From NCBI GenBank assembly GCA_963920765.1, contig OY987251.1, positions 436,501 to 500,500 of the forward strand: a stretch of DNA of 64,000 bases. Reading direction: 5' to 3'. Each line of letters starts with the position of its first letter. Position 1 is the stretch's first letter. This document shows positions 23,812 through 36,197 of the stretch, in pieces. This DNA comes from Ulota crispa (Eukaryota > Streptophyta > Bryopsida > Orthotrichales > Orthotrichaceae). A program made the translations under genes and the position numbers. A model generated the notes under the pieces. The model ran no database searches, was not told the origin of the DNA, and was given only the letters and a program-made list of their open reading frames with translations.

Positions 23812-26800
23812 TACCAACCTACCCATGCCTTGACATTGTTCTAATTCTACTACAAGTAATTAGAATTGAGTTGAGACCCTACATTCACATGTTGGAACCT
23901 GGAATGATAAAGTTAGCTCAAGTGTGATTCTGTAGATGCTCATTTCAACCATATCAAAACTTATGTAATGGCACAAAAACTCCTAGAAAACTCAGTAGGC
24001 TTTGCTAATTCACATGAGATGTCAACTTTATAGCTTTAGGAATTTAAAACAAGTTGTGTTTTAATATCTTGCCACCTTGCTTGGAACCTAGACCAATTCT
24101 CAATTTTCTATGTTGATTTTGTATTGAAGGATGCCAAACATAGCATAGCCCAATAGTTGTAATAAGTAGCCTCTTTGGATTCCAAGGAAGCTGTTGCCAG
24201 AGGCATTCAACTGATTTTAATTAATTTAGGAGTGTGTTTGGCTTGCTAGTGCTTACGCGGCCTAGTACTCCTACTTCAAGATTGCTAGGATTGCTATCTC
24301 AACTCTTTAGATATAGGTCATGTTGAATACTAACGGACAGAATTATGTGTTGAATTTCTCATTTACCATTTCACTTTTTTTGCAGATAAGGAAACACTAG
24401 GAATTCTATGAGAAACTAGACATGACGCTTGAGAAGCTTCAGATAATATCTAGAGCTTGTACAATTGGTGGTTACAAAGCTAGGTGGTTATCCATTTGGA
24501 ACTCTCCTTTACTTAGCCGCATAGCCCTGAAATTCTTGCATCCTACAAAGACAGAGGATAAGATCAAGCAGTGGCTACACAAGGTGGTTTTTTGGGTTGA
24601 GGTGCAATTTTTATATACAAACTTGTTCATTTCTTGTACTGCCTTTGTTTTTTTGAAAAAAGTACATGATTTATCCTTATCAATTCATTTGTTCCCACGA
24701 TTTGGTTCAGTCTAATGATAGTTGTTGCTTATTATGATTTCTGGATTTATATGCAGCACACTTTCTTTTAACTAATATCTTTCTCTAAATTATGATATTG
24801 GTCTAGAATAGGAATGGTGTACTTGTGTATGCTCTCTTTGAACATTGAGTATGGTGTATAGCTTGAAGAGCATTCCAGTGTATTGGTGAACTCAACATTG
24901 ATCATTGAGGGGATTGCTATTAATTGGGCAGTGGACAACTCTTTGTGTACAACACCTTTTTTGGGAAGAACGCAACCTACAACCGCACCAAAGACTTCTT
25001 GACACAAGATGGCACAGAGATGGCTATGCAACAAATTGTTTACAGGTAACATCAGTATTATTTTGCAAGTCTTGCTATTCTAATATCTTAGAAGAGATTG
25101 TGCCCATTATATTACTTATTTCATCCTTTCAATTCTATCATTGTTGAACCAAGTAATACCTTATTGGACTTCAAGTACTTTCATTGGGAACTAGTCCTTA
25201 AAAAAGGCATCATCAGACATGATGAGCCAAAAATATTTGAAGCGTGGACAGACAAGTATATGGACACGTGCATCTTTACAGATTCCCAATTTTGAACCTA
25301 TAGTCAAACAGAGATCTTAACATGTCATTAGTACTTGGAATGTCAGAAGAATTATGTTGTTGCAATTGAAGAAGAGGAAAAGAAGGTTGCTTACCCAGAA
25401 TATGCAGCTGCCTCTAACGAGGAAGGGGCGCAGGAGGTGCAAAAGGCACTAGATGTACAAAACATTCAAGAAGTACAAGGCAAGCAGGTTCAGACTACTA
25501 CAGGGACAAGTCAGCCAAAGAAGAAGGTGGTAAGAAAGAGGACTCCAATTCATCAAAGACAAACAAGCGCGCGGCAAGCCGCAGCGGTTGCGAAGGCTGC
25601 TTTGTCACCTGTTGCAAGTGCTCCCAATGAATTTGCATCCAAGGAGCAGGCCCCAATCCAAGCTTCAGAGCAAATGCCCAAATTTGTACCTTCATAGTGG
25701 GAGGCTGTAGCATCCCTTGCAACAGAGACTCTAGTATTCACGCCAACTGCATTAATCATGGAGTACTCAATCCAAGAGGCCATTGATTACCGTGCCAAGA
25801 CTAAGAGGCAGCCTGATGAGTAGCTATAGATGCTAGACTTTGCTAAGAAGGTAAGGTAGATTTGATTATATTGACCTTAAACTTTACTCCTTCACTCTCT
25901 CAAAATGACACCATTGCCCTAAAAAATTCTAACTAGATGAACTCCTTTTGTTTCAGGTTGGGAAGGGACGACCACAAAGCCTAGGAGGAATGCACAGTAG
26001 GGATGCTTGCCTAGACCTTATCATTGGCAATGTACCAGACGGCCTCAGCGTGCCAGATGTATCTAACCCGCCTTTGTCAGTCCCATATTGGAACATTCAA
26101 TATCCACTCTTTGGTGAGCATGTGTTTGATTTTGCAAACAGGACATTGCACAATGATGGAGTAGTGCTATTGTTTGTACTAGAAGATCCTACCATCAAGA
26201 AGAGTATGAAGAAATAGGCCAAAGAATACCGTTACAAATGCTTGAAGGAGTTATGGGGTGTAAATGATCTTTTTCTCACTTCATATAGCAACAACGACCA
26301 AACAGATAATATTTTAGGAATTTGTCTTGATGTTCTTCAAATTGTGGCTCTTTCTAATTTACTTACTGACGTCCAACCCTAAATTGCATAATAAGTGCTT
26401 TTGGATTTGTGTTTCCGTTCAAGTGATGCTGAATGAAGTGACCATAGAATCAAAGTTCTCCATCAACAACAACAGAGAGGCCATTGGCCTTGACACCAAT
26501 GTTTTTGGCAAGTATTCGTATGCCCTAATTGTATTTTTGAAAGTCCATATATGAGTTCATGAAAACTTCAAGCATGAATAACCTTTGTGCGTTTCATGTA
26601 ACTACCGATCCAATCAATCTTCAAAAGATTGCTATGAGCTTGAAGTCTAATTCCATATTATAACTTGTATAATTATGCAAGTGAAGGACTTGAGCAGAAC
26701 TTTCTACATGCTAGGAATCAGCTAATGAGAGGTGATGTGCCATGGCGTGGGACTTGAGAGAAAGATACACTATTCTTGCAACTTCTAATTATGAGCTTTT

Positions 26801-28095
26801 CAAGGCCCAATGATGTTATGTTTGAGTGCAACGCGTCTACATGTATTTGTGATAAAATTCGTTCCATGTAATCAAATCAATCTCCTTCCCAACAACTAAT
26901 TGTGAGTATTCTGTTTCAAGTTGTACTGCCTAAGGTCTTCCTCCTTATATCTATACTTCAGCCCTGCCTTCTCATGAATCAAGCACTGTAGTGAATGGAT
27001 CTCGAGGATTTCATAAATGTGATTATAATGAACAAACCCTAGATCCTTTTGCTCTTTATGTTAATGTGCCAAATTACCACATGTTCGAACATAGATCTAG
27101 AGTTACATACCTCTTTGACTGATTTTATTTGATTACCAAGTGGCAGCATTCATGCTTGTCAACGCAGTGGTTGACATATCATTGCTCTTGAGTCCGACTC
27201 ATAGATTTTTGAAGGTGTCTTGAAACATCTGATACCAAGGTTGTTAGTTGGTAGTTTAAGGAAGATCAAGTGCAAAATGATTGTGTCGTCAAGCAAAGAG
27301 GAGTCTAACAGTCCTGTTAAGAATGCTCCCAAGAGTCAATTTTGTATGTAAGTGCATTGAGTTTAAGATTAATCAATTTGTAAAATGCTAGTAACTTGCT
27401 AGCAAATTTACAACATCTTAGTTTTTTTAACACTTTACAATCCTTTTTCCAGGCTTCTAGATTTGGTTAGCAACTCACCAGAAACTTGGGTGATTCCAAG
27501 TTATAATGCCCCTCCTGCTACAACCCCCAAGCAAGACCCATTTAGAGTGCCTGAGATTGGACCTAGGTACATGTTAGGTGTTCTATAGTATATTGAGCTA
27601 GAGGCAATTGAAGGTAGCCCAGAGGCAAATCCGGACCCGGAATTATCTACTTCCAGCTATGGAGGGTCATGCTAGATAGGGAACCACTATATTTTAGCCC
27701 ATGTGCTTCCCGGTCTTATCAATTTCTTTTGGTATGTTATCAAAGTTTCCTATTTTGGGTTTAAGTTGATAATGTTTGTTTACCCATTACTCTCTTTCCA
27801 TTTCTCTTTTTCTATATAAACTACAAGTGCAAATGTTTGTTAGGAAGCATGCGAGAGCTTTCAATTAACTACCATCATATATATTATCCTTGATTATTAC
27901 AGTTTAATCTGTGCTTCAGGTTGAATTTTCATATTCAAAGCACCAATCTTTCTGAATTGAAATTGAATGATTAAGGCAAGAAACCTACAGGTTAGCATTT
28001 CCTACTGAAGAGAACCATAGACCCTTAAAATCATAATACAAATATCCAAACCCCGTATAATTAGATATAAATAAACACCTCCAGGTCAAATAAAA

Positions 28096-28118
28096 GCCTC
28101 CTCGAATTCCGAGGAGGT
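28096..28118. repeat. 23-bp near-palindrome, best-preserved copy
   Basis: GCCTCCTCGAATTCCGAGG followed by AGGT is almost a perfect palindrome centred on GAATTC. It belongs to the same word family as 23,789 and the left-arm array. Confidence 0.8.
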
Positions 28119-28727
28119 TCCACGGTGCTTTACAAATTTGTTGTAACTCATATTGGTGCCTCCAGGTTCTGAGAAGGCCCTTAGCATGCCAAAACTGATT
28201 GTGTAAGTTAATCAATCTTTCTATGTTTCCTTAAGGATCTGGTGTACTAGACCTCAGTTGTTATAATTGTGTTTATTCTAGATGCATGTTTATGTTTCCC
28301 ACACACTTGCTCTCACTTGTACAACAGCAAGTCATGTTTAAGGCTATTTTCATTTGGAGCTTATGTCTTCATTAGGCCTCCTCAGATTCCGAGGTGGCTG
28401 GTTGGCTATTCACGCTTTCATTGGACTCCCCTCTGTATCCCTTCAAGTTTCGAATAGGGTCCACCAACAACCTAAGTAATTGTGCAAATGATGAAACCCT
28501 GTCAAATGAGCCTAGCCTTATAGTTGTGAAAATATTAGTGCATCAACGCCTGGTTTTCTATCCAAAATTGCTCAATATATTCAAGGGTGAAGTAAATGAA
28601 TTTCAGTACAATCATTAAATGACTATAAATTGGGTGGTCCCAGTCATAATTTGTTGTACATTTGCTTGTTTGCCAAATGTGATGATTTAAAACTGTTGAA
28701 GTGTTTTACGATAATCAGGTGATTATT

Positions 28728-29020
28728 ATTCAATTCTGTTGTTCCTAAAAATTTCTTAAAGTAGACATGCTATGGCTCTTTAAAACACATGATTTAATGT
28801 GCAATCTCTTGTTTGCTAAATGCCCTAACCTAACACTCTAGAAGTGTTCCAAGATCACAAGAAGTTTATTATTCAATTCTGTGGTTTCTAAAAATTTCTT
28901 AAGGTAGACATGCTTTGGCTCCTTAAACCACACAATTTAATGTGCAATCTTTTGTTTGCAAAATGCCCTAAACCTAAGACTCTAGAAGTTTTCCAAGATC
29001 ACAAGATTTTTATTATTCAT
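28728..29020. repeat. 143-bp tandem repeat, just over two units
   Basis: ATTCAATTCTGT occurs at 28,728 and 28,871, with the decayed next start at 29,015. Each unit continues with CTAAAAATTTCTTAA and TTTAATGTGCAATCT. It lies in the right arm, beyond the cargo gene. Confidence 0.88.
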
Positions 29021-29369
29021 CTATTTTGCGCCTAAACATTACTAAGAGAATATTTTCTTTGGCTTACATGCCTATTAGAAATTAGCAATGTGACTTATCC
29101 TATAACCGTTGACAACAAAGTTTGAACATTGCCAACCTTATCTATTGCATTTTTGAAAAATGCTACATAAAGTATTTGAACTAGACCCCCATTCAAAGTT
29201 CCCACTCAACATAATTCTTTACACTAGATTTGTTTTCCTTGTATAAGTTTGTGCCTTTGCGACTTTGTTCCTAATCATATCTTTTACTAAAAGTGTAATG
29301 TTCTATCATTCTTCTTTAACACCTCACCCTCTAAAATCACATTACCACTGCACTGTATTTCTCCCTTTT

Positions 29370-29466
29370 ATTTTCATTCATCCATATTAACTTTCATTCA
29401 TCCATACTAACTTTCATTCATTCATATTCACTTTCATTCATCCATTTTCACTTTCATTCATCCATA
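29370..29466. repeat. Right subterminal CATTCATCC array
   Basis: TTTCATTCATCCATA-type units of about 21 bp repeat five times. They match in word and strand the left subterminal array at 11.38-11.54 kb. Confidence 0.85.
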
Positions 29467-29624
29467 TTGATTCTGCGTATGTTCAATGCACTAGATGATT
29501 TTTGAAGTTCATCCTCAACAATATAACCATTTTGATAATGTTTAGGACTACTTGTGATAGTTATTAAAGTACTATAATATCATTTCCAATTTGCAATTTG
29601 TATCATAAACATTGCCCACCGCTC

Positions 29625-29678
29625 ACCGCTCATTGCTCAACACTCAACGCTCATTGTTGCCCACTCAGACTTTAGCAT
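29625..29678 (-). repeat. Right terminal inverted repeat
   Basis: This is the partner of 11,076-11,129. Read on the minus strand it begins ATGCTAAAGTCTGAGTGGG and then runs through head-to-tail heptamers (CGTTGAG, TGTTGAG, CAATGAG, CGGTGAG). Confidence 0.8.
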
Positions 29679-30459
29679 ATTTGCTCCTACTTTCATTCAA
29701 CTGATTTTCAATCTCCATTCTCTTTTCATTCTCTGAGAAGATGTGACTATCCCTATTGTTCATTGAAGTTTCATTCTTGGAGAAGGTGTGACTGCCCCTA
29801 TTGCAAACTTCAAAGGTGTCCGTCAAGTTTTTTCTTTTAAAATTGTCATTTTTTTACTTTTAATTCATTTACTTCTTTTCATTTCTTTTTGCTAATGGCA
29901 TGTTTGTTTGCAAAGTTCCACACCCATTGAACAATTGGAATGCTAGAAATTCATATTGGTAATTGCCCTTATAGGTTTCAGCACTGCCATCCTCATTTTT
30001 GTATGGAACTTCAAACGAGTTGTGAAAAGTATATTTTCAACTATATATTATTGGCCCCATTTGGAACAATATGTAAAATTAGTTTTGAAAGTTATAGATT
30101 GTGTCATAAAACAACTGACCTTCTATAGCTAGTTACCACCAACCATTGTATTTGGCCAAGTTCTTTGTCCATACAAACTTCTTGAAATACTTGTTTTGTT
30201 CTTAGATCATGCTGGGCCAAATTTTCCTTTTAACTTTTTTGGTAATTAGGAATTAACTTCATTCTCAAACAACTAATTTTTGGCAAACTAATAAAGTATA
30301 AAATACAATAATGAATTAAAGAATAAAAAACCTAGTTTTGCATTATACTAGATGCTCAAAATGCACACTCTTAACTTTTTTCAATCTCTATCTATCTAAA
30401 CATGGTTTTATCTCTTAAACATTTCAACAAACAAATGAAGTTAGGTAACAACAAAATGT
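29679..30459. other. Intergenic DNA between two transposons
   Basis: No gene is supported. Near 29,730-29,805 a stretch with GAGAAGRTGTGACT and CCCTATTG is present twice about 48 bp apart. The rest is unstructured AT-rich sequence. Confidence 0.5.
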
Positions 30460-30573
30460 TGCAATACCCATCTGTGGATACCCATCTCTAAATACCTATC
30501 TATATACACCCATCTCTAAATATCCATCTCTAGATACTCATCATTGCATATCTATTCCTAAATAGCCATCCCT
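30460..30573. repeat. Minisatellite, left half (split by a CACTA insertion)
   Basis: Units of about 14 bp of the type AATACCCATCTCT or GCATATCTATTCCT recur up to the CACTA border. The same repeat resumes directly after the element at 41,399. Confidence 0.8.
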
Positions 30574-30779
30574 CACTAGTAGAAACCCCCGTTTTTTTCA
30601 ACATTCAACCTTGGACATCCATGTTTTTCCAGACGTTTTTCGGCCCAAAACCACTCTAAGAAAACCCTCCAAAATTTGGGACATCCAATTTGCAAACGTG
30701 TGTCAAACGTGCAAATGTCAAAAAAAACCAAAAATATGTTTTCTTAGACATTCATGTTTATATGAACATCAGAATAGAC

Positions 30780-31830
30780 GTTAAGGTGAACGTAACCAAT
30801 ACTCTGACACTGGGAGTTGGTTTTATTGAGGGTAACTTTGTGAAAGTTACCCTAGCAATTTGGTGTTCAAAAGCTGCCCAATGTGAAAAAAATTAGCGGT
30901 AAAAACAACAATGTCCAAGTAAATGTTTTTTTAGACGTCAACATAAATGGTTTTGCCACCTGGCAAGAACAAACTCTTTTAACTAGGGTAACTTGGGCAA
31001 AGTTTATCAATATTATTAGGTAAAAATTGAGCTTATTATAAAAATACTGTGTTCAAAATATGTGACATCTTCTCAGACATTTTGCTTGACATCAAAATTC
31101 ACGTCTGTGCCAAAGTGGCAAGAATGGGATATTTTCAATGCAGGTAAATTTTTAACATTTATTCTATAGGATGGGGTGAAAAAAATGCCCTCTAGTAAAA
31201 ACTTGGGTTCAGTAATTTTAGACGTCTACTGCCATGTTAGCCTAGACATCCACATGAACAAACTTGTCTAGGTGGCAATAATGGGGCAGTTTCATCGCAG
31301 GTAACTATTTGGAGGTTACTTTGTAGGCTTGGGTGAAAAAATATTATCTTTCCATAAAAAATTAGGTTGGTGTATGGGACATCTATTTATGTGTCTACTT
31401 GGACGTCTTTAAGAACGTCCGGGCCAGGGTGGCAATAAAAGGATTTTTAGCGATGGGTAACTTCTTCAAAGTTACTTTCTAGGATGAGGTGAAATATTTG
31501 CTCATTCCAAAAAAGTGCTTGAGAATTTTTTGAGACATTTGCTTACATGTTCACTTACACATCCAAATGAACACCCGTCTCAAGGTGGCATTAATGGAAC
31601 TTTTTAACACTGGATAACTTCTTGACAGTTACTTAATAAGTTGAGGTGAAAAACTTGCTCCTAGGGAAAACATTCGTCTTGACATCTCTAGACATCCATT
31701 CATATGTTTACATAAACGTCAAAATGAACATTCATGATATGGTAAAAATTACAGGGCAATTTCATCACATGTACCTATTTAACAGTAACTTCCCATGTTA
31801 AGAGTAAACAACTTCCCTACTATAAAGGGC
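30780..31830. repeat. Left subterminal array of the CACTA element, ~158-bp units
   Basis: A degenerate unit with AGGTGGCAATAATGG, then a GTAACTWYTT word and its near-complement AGTTACTT, then TTGAGGTGAAAAA and GACATCTA, recurs about six times (word starts near 30,955, 31,100, 31,268, 31,428, 31,583 and 31,738). Divergence between units is high. Confidence 0.75.
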
Positions 31831-32093
31831 TTCTCCTGAAAACACGCTACTGTCTATTACAACATTTGGTAATACATATAAACAAACAAGTCTCTCAAAT
31901 TCAATTAGGAAAATGGACTTTTGAATTTATTCTACATATTGATTATTTTGAACTAATAGCATACTTTGTGGTGGAATAATGAAATATTGCTAGCATTACA
32001 AATAGTATTTTAGACATAAAAATATTGCTCCTAGATATTACAATTTTTTTTTAATTACTAATAGAGTCTAGTTATTTAATAATTTGTATTATA

Positions 32094-32835
32094 GGGTGAT
32101 TCCAAGAAACACCAGTCCTATTTGGTGTCCCCTTCATCTCCTACAGGTGCTTTTTGGCTTGTAACTTTTGCGCAACAAGTTCTTTTGAGTTGAAATTTTA
32201 GAAGAAGGTACATGTCATAGTTATAGACCTTCAGTATATACTTTTTAGTTTTTTTGAAATCATTTTACTATTTTTAACAACCCCCAAATAGGTGTCTACC
32301 TTGGCCATTTTGGAGGTTTTTAGTACTATTTTGGGTCCAAAAAGCAAATCTCATGCCACAAATTAGGGAAGTTGTTCATCATAAAGCATTACATGGATAT
32401 ATAAAAGGATTTCACAAAGTTCTAAATTCCATGCCATGCACACTAGCTCAAAGTGGACATCCTATCTCCCTACCTAAGGGATAAGCAAAAACATTAATCA
32501 AAAAGTGGTTTACATGAGGCAATGGATTAGTAGTAGCTCACAAATGACCATTTATTGTTTTATTTTTTTGTATTTTTCTACTATTTTCTAAAAAGTAAAA
32601 AACAAATTGTCTTTTTGGGCGTAATTTCTATCCCTCTATTTTTGTGTATAACTTTTAGAATAAATTTTAGCTAGGTCTGAATTTTCACAAGCATGTTATT
32701 TTCAATGCTTTACAAATTTTCCATATTTTATTTTATCTAAAAAATATATATATTCCAAAAGCTCAATAGTACTACTAGTACTACAAGTACTAAGGGTGTT
32801 TGAGACAAAACAATGAAGTGTTTCTTAGAATCACC
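32094..32835. mobile_element. 742-bp MITE nested in the CACTA element
   Basis: Terminal inverted repeats are GGTGATTCCAAGAAACAC on the left and GTGTTTCTTAGAATCACC on the right (one mismatch in 18). Both are flanked by TTATA (32,089-32,093 and 32,836-32,840), a 5-bp direct duplication. It has no coding region. The superfamily is not clear from the target-site length. Confidence 0.85.
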
Positions 32836-35391
32836 TTATAAGTAGTAAAACAAAACTTGAAATTAAAAAACTTTAAAAAAATTGATTTTTTATATTATAA
32901 CAAAAAGTTTATCAACAATTGGTTTTCTTCCAATATACATACAATTACTTAAAATAGTAAACCAACAGCCATTATTTGTATTAGAATAGCAATCATGAAT
33001 ACACCAAACCATCCAATGTAAGGTGGCTTCTAAATAAATATTAAAAAATAAAATTCATAAAAATTAAAATTAATGAAAAGTTTGATGGGAGAAATCCTTC
33101 ATATCTAATTTTGGTTTTCTCCCGTTTTTTTGCACAACTTGTTGTAGTCAGTAAAAAAAACTAATTCAATATTTTCTCAATTCTCATAATTTAACTTACA
33201 ATAAGAAATTTTGATGTAAAATAAATAGAATTTAGTTATTACACCAAAGAATGCAATTCTTGTGGAAAATTAGACATTTTAACATAACGTTCACAAATTT
33301 TCAAATTTTCTATTTTGACATGGATCTCATAAAAATAAAAAAATAAACAATTTGAGCTGTAACATATATCAATTTTGTTGCAAAAACCTCTAAAGTAGTG
33401 AATTCTTTAGTAATAAAATTATGGATGTTTTCAGAAATGTTGATATGGGGTTTAGTAAAATGACACGTAAGATGTCCTTACGTTATGATAAAGCCATAAG
33501 TGCACTATACAAATGTCCCAAACAACATGGATTATAATATCCACGTGACCAAATGCCACGCTCATGGCAATGCCATTTATATGTTCTCATCTTGGTTCTC
33601 ATGCACACCTTTGCATATCCATTTGACAAGTATAAGTTCTACACACCATCTGCATGTCCATTTGCTATGCTTCAAAAAAATTCCAAATAGACAATTGCAT
33701 GAACACTCCTATTTTTTAAGATAACAATGGATTTGTATAGACACATAATAGGTAGATGCTTTGCAAAGCATCTGCATAGCTGCATGACATGCTATTAGCA
33801 ACTTCAATTCAAACATTTTTCTTCATACAACAATTAAAACAAGTTTGCATAACCGTCTAAGATGTGAAAGTTTCAAAGAGCAATTTACAAAACATATTGT
33901 CCTCTATATTTGCAAGCGTTGTAAACAATGTTGAAGTGAACAACTTCTACAACATGATGGACGTTGTAAATAATGTAATTGATGTTTATCAATTGAAGAG
34001 TAGACTTGTGTTATTTTATGAATTGTATGGGCATCATTGTGTGCACCTTGAATTCTAACTGTTTGAAGAATGATGATTTCAAATATTTTTGAATAAGACA
34101 AAAGCCTACATCTATTCTATTCTCACACTAAAATATTGTTATAAACATAGTCTTTTTTATAGAATTGAGTTGAACTTTAATTAATTTTTGAAGAGTCAAT
34201 TTTATATCAACCAATTAGTCAAACATCATTTTCAAGTTCTATGATTCTTTGATTTCCATAGTAGTATATGCTTCATGTTTTGTATTCCTACTTTTTTTTG
34301 GCATATTATGTATCATGTGTTATTTTAAATAATTATTATGTAAAATTATAATTCTTTGATGCGTTAGACAAGTGTCAAAACAAGTTGCCATGTATAACAA
34401 AATAAGCTTGATTGCGTTTTAAATTTGTATTAAGGCTAAAATAGAAATAAGAAATAGTTTTAGTTACTCTCAAATAGGGTAATATTTTTCACACCTTTCA
34501 CTCCTTCAAATACAACAAATTTAACCCAATATTCAATATGATTATTGATTAGCCTTATCTTCATTGTATAGTTTTAAAAAGCAAGTTATGATATACAAAA
34601 ATTTTCAAAGAATGCAAATATTTTTTGGTTTACGTCTCACAAAAACTTGATTTTAAACATGTCGTGAAAAAATATCATATCCCCTTTAATACATACTGTA
34701 GTAGTTTGGAAGTTTTGCTAAAAACGCACATTATACTAATGACAACCAAAACTCATTTGATCCCTAGATGCCTAAGAGGATAAGGGCAAAACATAAATAT
34801 GTTATAAAATGATATTTTTGTTACTTCAAAAAAAATTGTTTCAAAGGAGATAACAAGAATTATGGTGTTTAGTAATTATCCATATGGTCAAACATTCAAA
34901 AAAGGTTTTGGACTTTTATTTTATGAATTTAAAAGCAATATCCATTTAATATTAATCAACATTACAAATTTTATTCATAGAATTTAAAATCTGGTATGAT
35001 TGGTTAACACAAACATTCTATTCTATAATTCAAATAGGAAGTCTTTTCAAATGAGAAAATATCATCAATTTTCTGAAATAGTATATTTTATAAAGCTAGC
35101 AAATGCTGAAATGTTTGTCTTTGAAAAAATCTCCTTTGTGGAGTTTAACTTGAATTGATGTGATTAAACTTGGATTGGAAAATAGACTTGCTTTTTTATT
35201 TGAAAATATTATTTATTTTTTTTCTATTTATTTTTTGTGTCTTGCGCAACTTGCAAATTAGGGTAGCAACCAAAAAATGGCCAACTAAATGCTTGGGGAT
35301 TAAGAGAGTTCTTCAAAACATAAACATGTTGTATCTTTTGGTACAAAGTTTGGCATATGGAACATGTAATTGTAATAGTCTATTGGACAAG
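32836..35391. other. CACTA interior, no gene seen
   Basis: Very AT-rich sequence. Open frames at 33,500, 33,864 and 35,170 have no motif or splice support. Confidence 0.5.
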
Positions 35392-35585
35392 CACTAGAAG
35401 AAAAACAAGGATAAACGACTCCACAAATCACAATGACTAGGTCACCAAAACTGCCTTGCAACTGCATAAACAACTACACAACAACTGCACGACTAGATTG
35501 TGGTTGTGCAAATGTTGTGGAGTTGTTGTGCACTTGCAAGGCAGTTCTGGTGACCTGGTCATTTATCCTTGTTTTTCTTCTAGTG
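35392..35585. mobile_element. 194-bp CACTA-type MITE with perfect 3-bp target duplication
   Basis: It starts CACTAGAAGAAAAACAAGGA and ends with the matching reverse complement, TCCTTGTTTTTCTTCTAGTG. The repeat continues inward (GGTCACC ... GGTGACC, CTGCCTTGCA ... TGCAAGGCAG), so most of the element can fold back. It is flanked by AAG on both sides (35,389-35,391 and 35,586-35,588). Confidence 0.93.
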
Positions 35586-35875
35586 AAGATCAATTACAAA
35601 AAAATGAATATCTTGGACTATGAAATTAAATTTGACTAAAATTATTTAGCTAGATTTTGGAGGTTAAATCATTAGCATTATATAAGTACTTAGTCCAATT
35701 TTTAGAAAGACTTTTTTTACAAATATAGAATTAAAGAAATGAAATGTGGCAGCCAAAATTTAGTTTTTAGAATAATAACTAAATTTAGGATAGATTATAC
35801 AAAGGGAATGACAAAATCTAATAATCTTGTTGATTGAAACCAAAATCACAATATAATTTCATTTTCACTAGAAGA

Positions 35876-36007
35876 AAACATGTCCTAAACAAGTAGTTCA
35901 CAATTATTGCAAATGTTCTAAACAATTGTAAGTGAGGTAGTATATAGTCGTTTAAGACATTTGCAATTGTTGTGAATGAGTTGTTTAAGACATGTTCTTA
36001 CTTATCT
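35876..36007. mobile_element. Second, degenerate CACTA-type MITE
   Basis: The left end CACTAGAAGAAAACATGTCC and an inverted copy at about 35,965-36,003 (GTTTAAGACATGTTCTTACT) bracket paired inner words (TTCACAAT / ATTGTGAA, TTGCAAATG / CATTTGCAA). The right terminus no longer reads TAGTG, so the border is approximate. Confidence 0.7.
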
Positions 36008-36197
36008 CTTAATTTGGTTTATATACTTGACTCAATGTGGAGTTGAGTGCAAATTGATGGAAGTTTAAGAATGCTATATATTTTTGGTTTTCTATAGTTT
36101 GTTCTATAATTCTTCTTTATTACTTCTTTTATTTTTATTTTAAAGAGTTTGACTAAAAAAAAGAGAGGAGGTGAAACTTCTATCTCTTTGTCTAATT

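Larger units (their letters stand above)
19838..27675 (+). pseudogene. Transposon cargo gene: ParB-like plus DNA-methyltransferase-like, decayed
   Basis: Coding blocks with splice-like borders lie at about 19,838-20,067, 20,438-21,005, 21,234-21,429, 21,522-21,731, 24,386-24,583, 24,900-25,045, 25,160-25,295, 25,335-25,850, 25,957-26,270 and 27,453-27,675. The second block has FYVWDGNHWLAAW followed by CIVIDTRG, the pattern of the ParB/Srx fold (GNHR/GERR motif). The following blocks are helical and basic (EKLQIISRACTIGGYKARW). An Ala/Gln/Lys-rich linker around 25.4-25.7 kb precedes LDLIIGN ... SNPPLSVPYW ... FDFANRTLHNDGVVLLFV. That resembles the motif IV (D/N-P-P-Y/F/W) region of N6/N4 DNA methyltransferases. 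Several in-frame stops and at least one frame change near 20,570 show it is broken. Bacterial and phage proteins join ParB and methyltransferase domains in this order. The domain calls are by eye and remain to be tested. Confidence 0.55.
11076..29678. mobile_element. 18.6-kb MULE-like DNA transposon with cargo gene
   Basis: The element is defined by imperfect inverted repeats at 11,076-11,129 and 29,625-29,678 (54 bp, about 42 matches, no gaps by eye), both starting ATGCTAA at the outer edge. Between them lie a divergent pair of genes: a SWIM-finger MULE-type transposase on the minus strand (13.3-17.2 kb) and a ParB/methyltransferase-like cargo gene on the plus strand (19.8-27.7 kb). The gene-free arms are filled with tandem arrays and CATTCATCC-type subterminal repeats. 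The 9-bp target duplication expected for MULEs is not visible: flanks are ATGACAACA on the left and ATTTGCTCC on the right. The element is old or its exact ends differ by a few bases. Both genes carry internal stops, so this copy is not autonomous as read. Confidence 0.75.
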
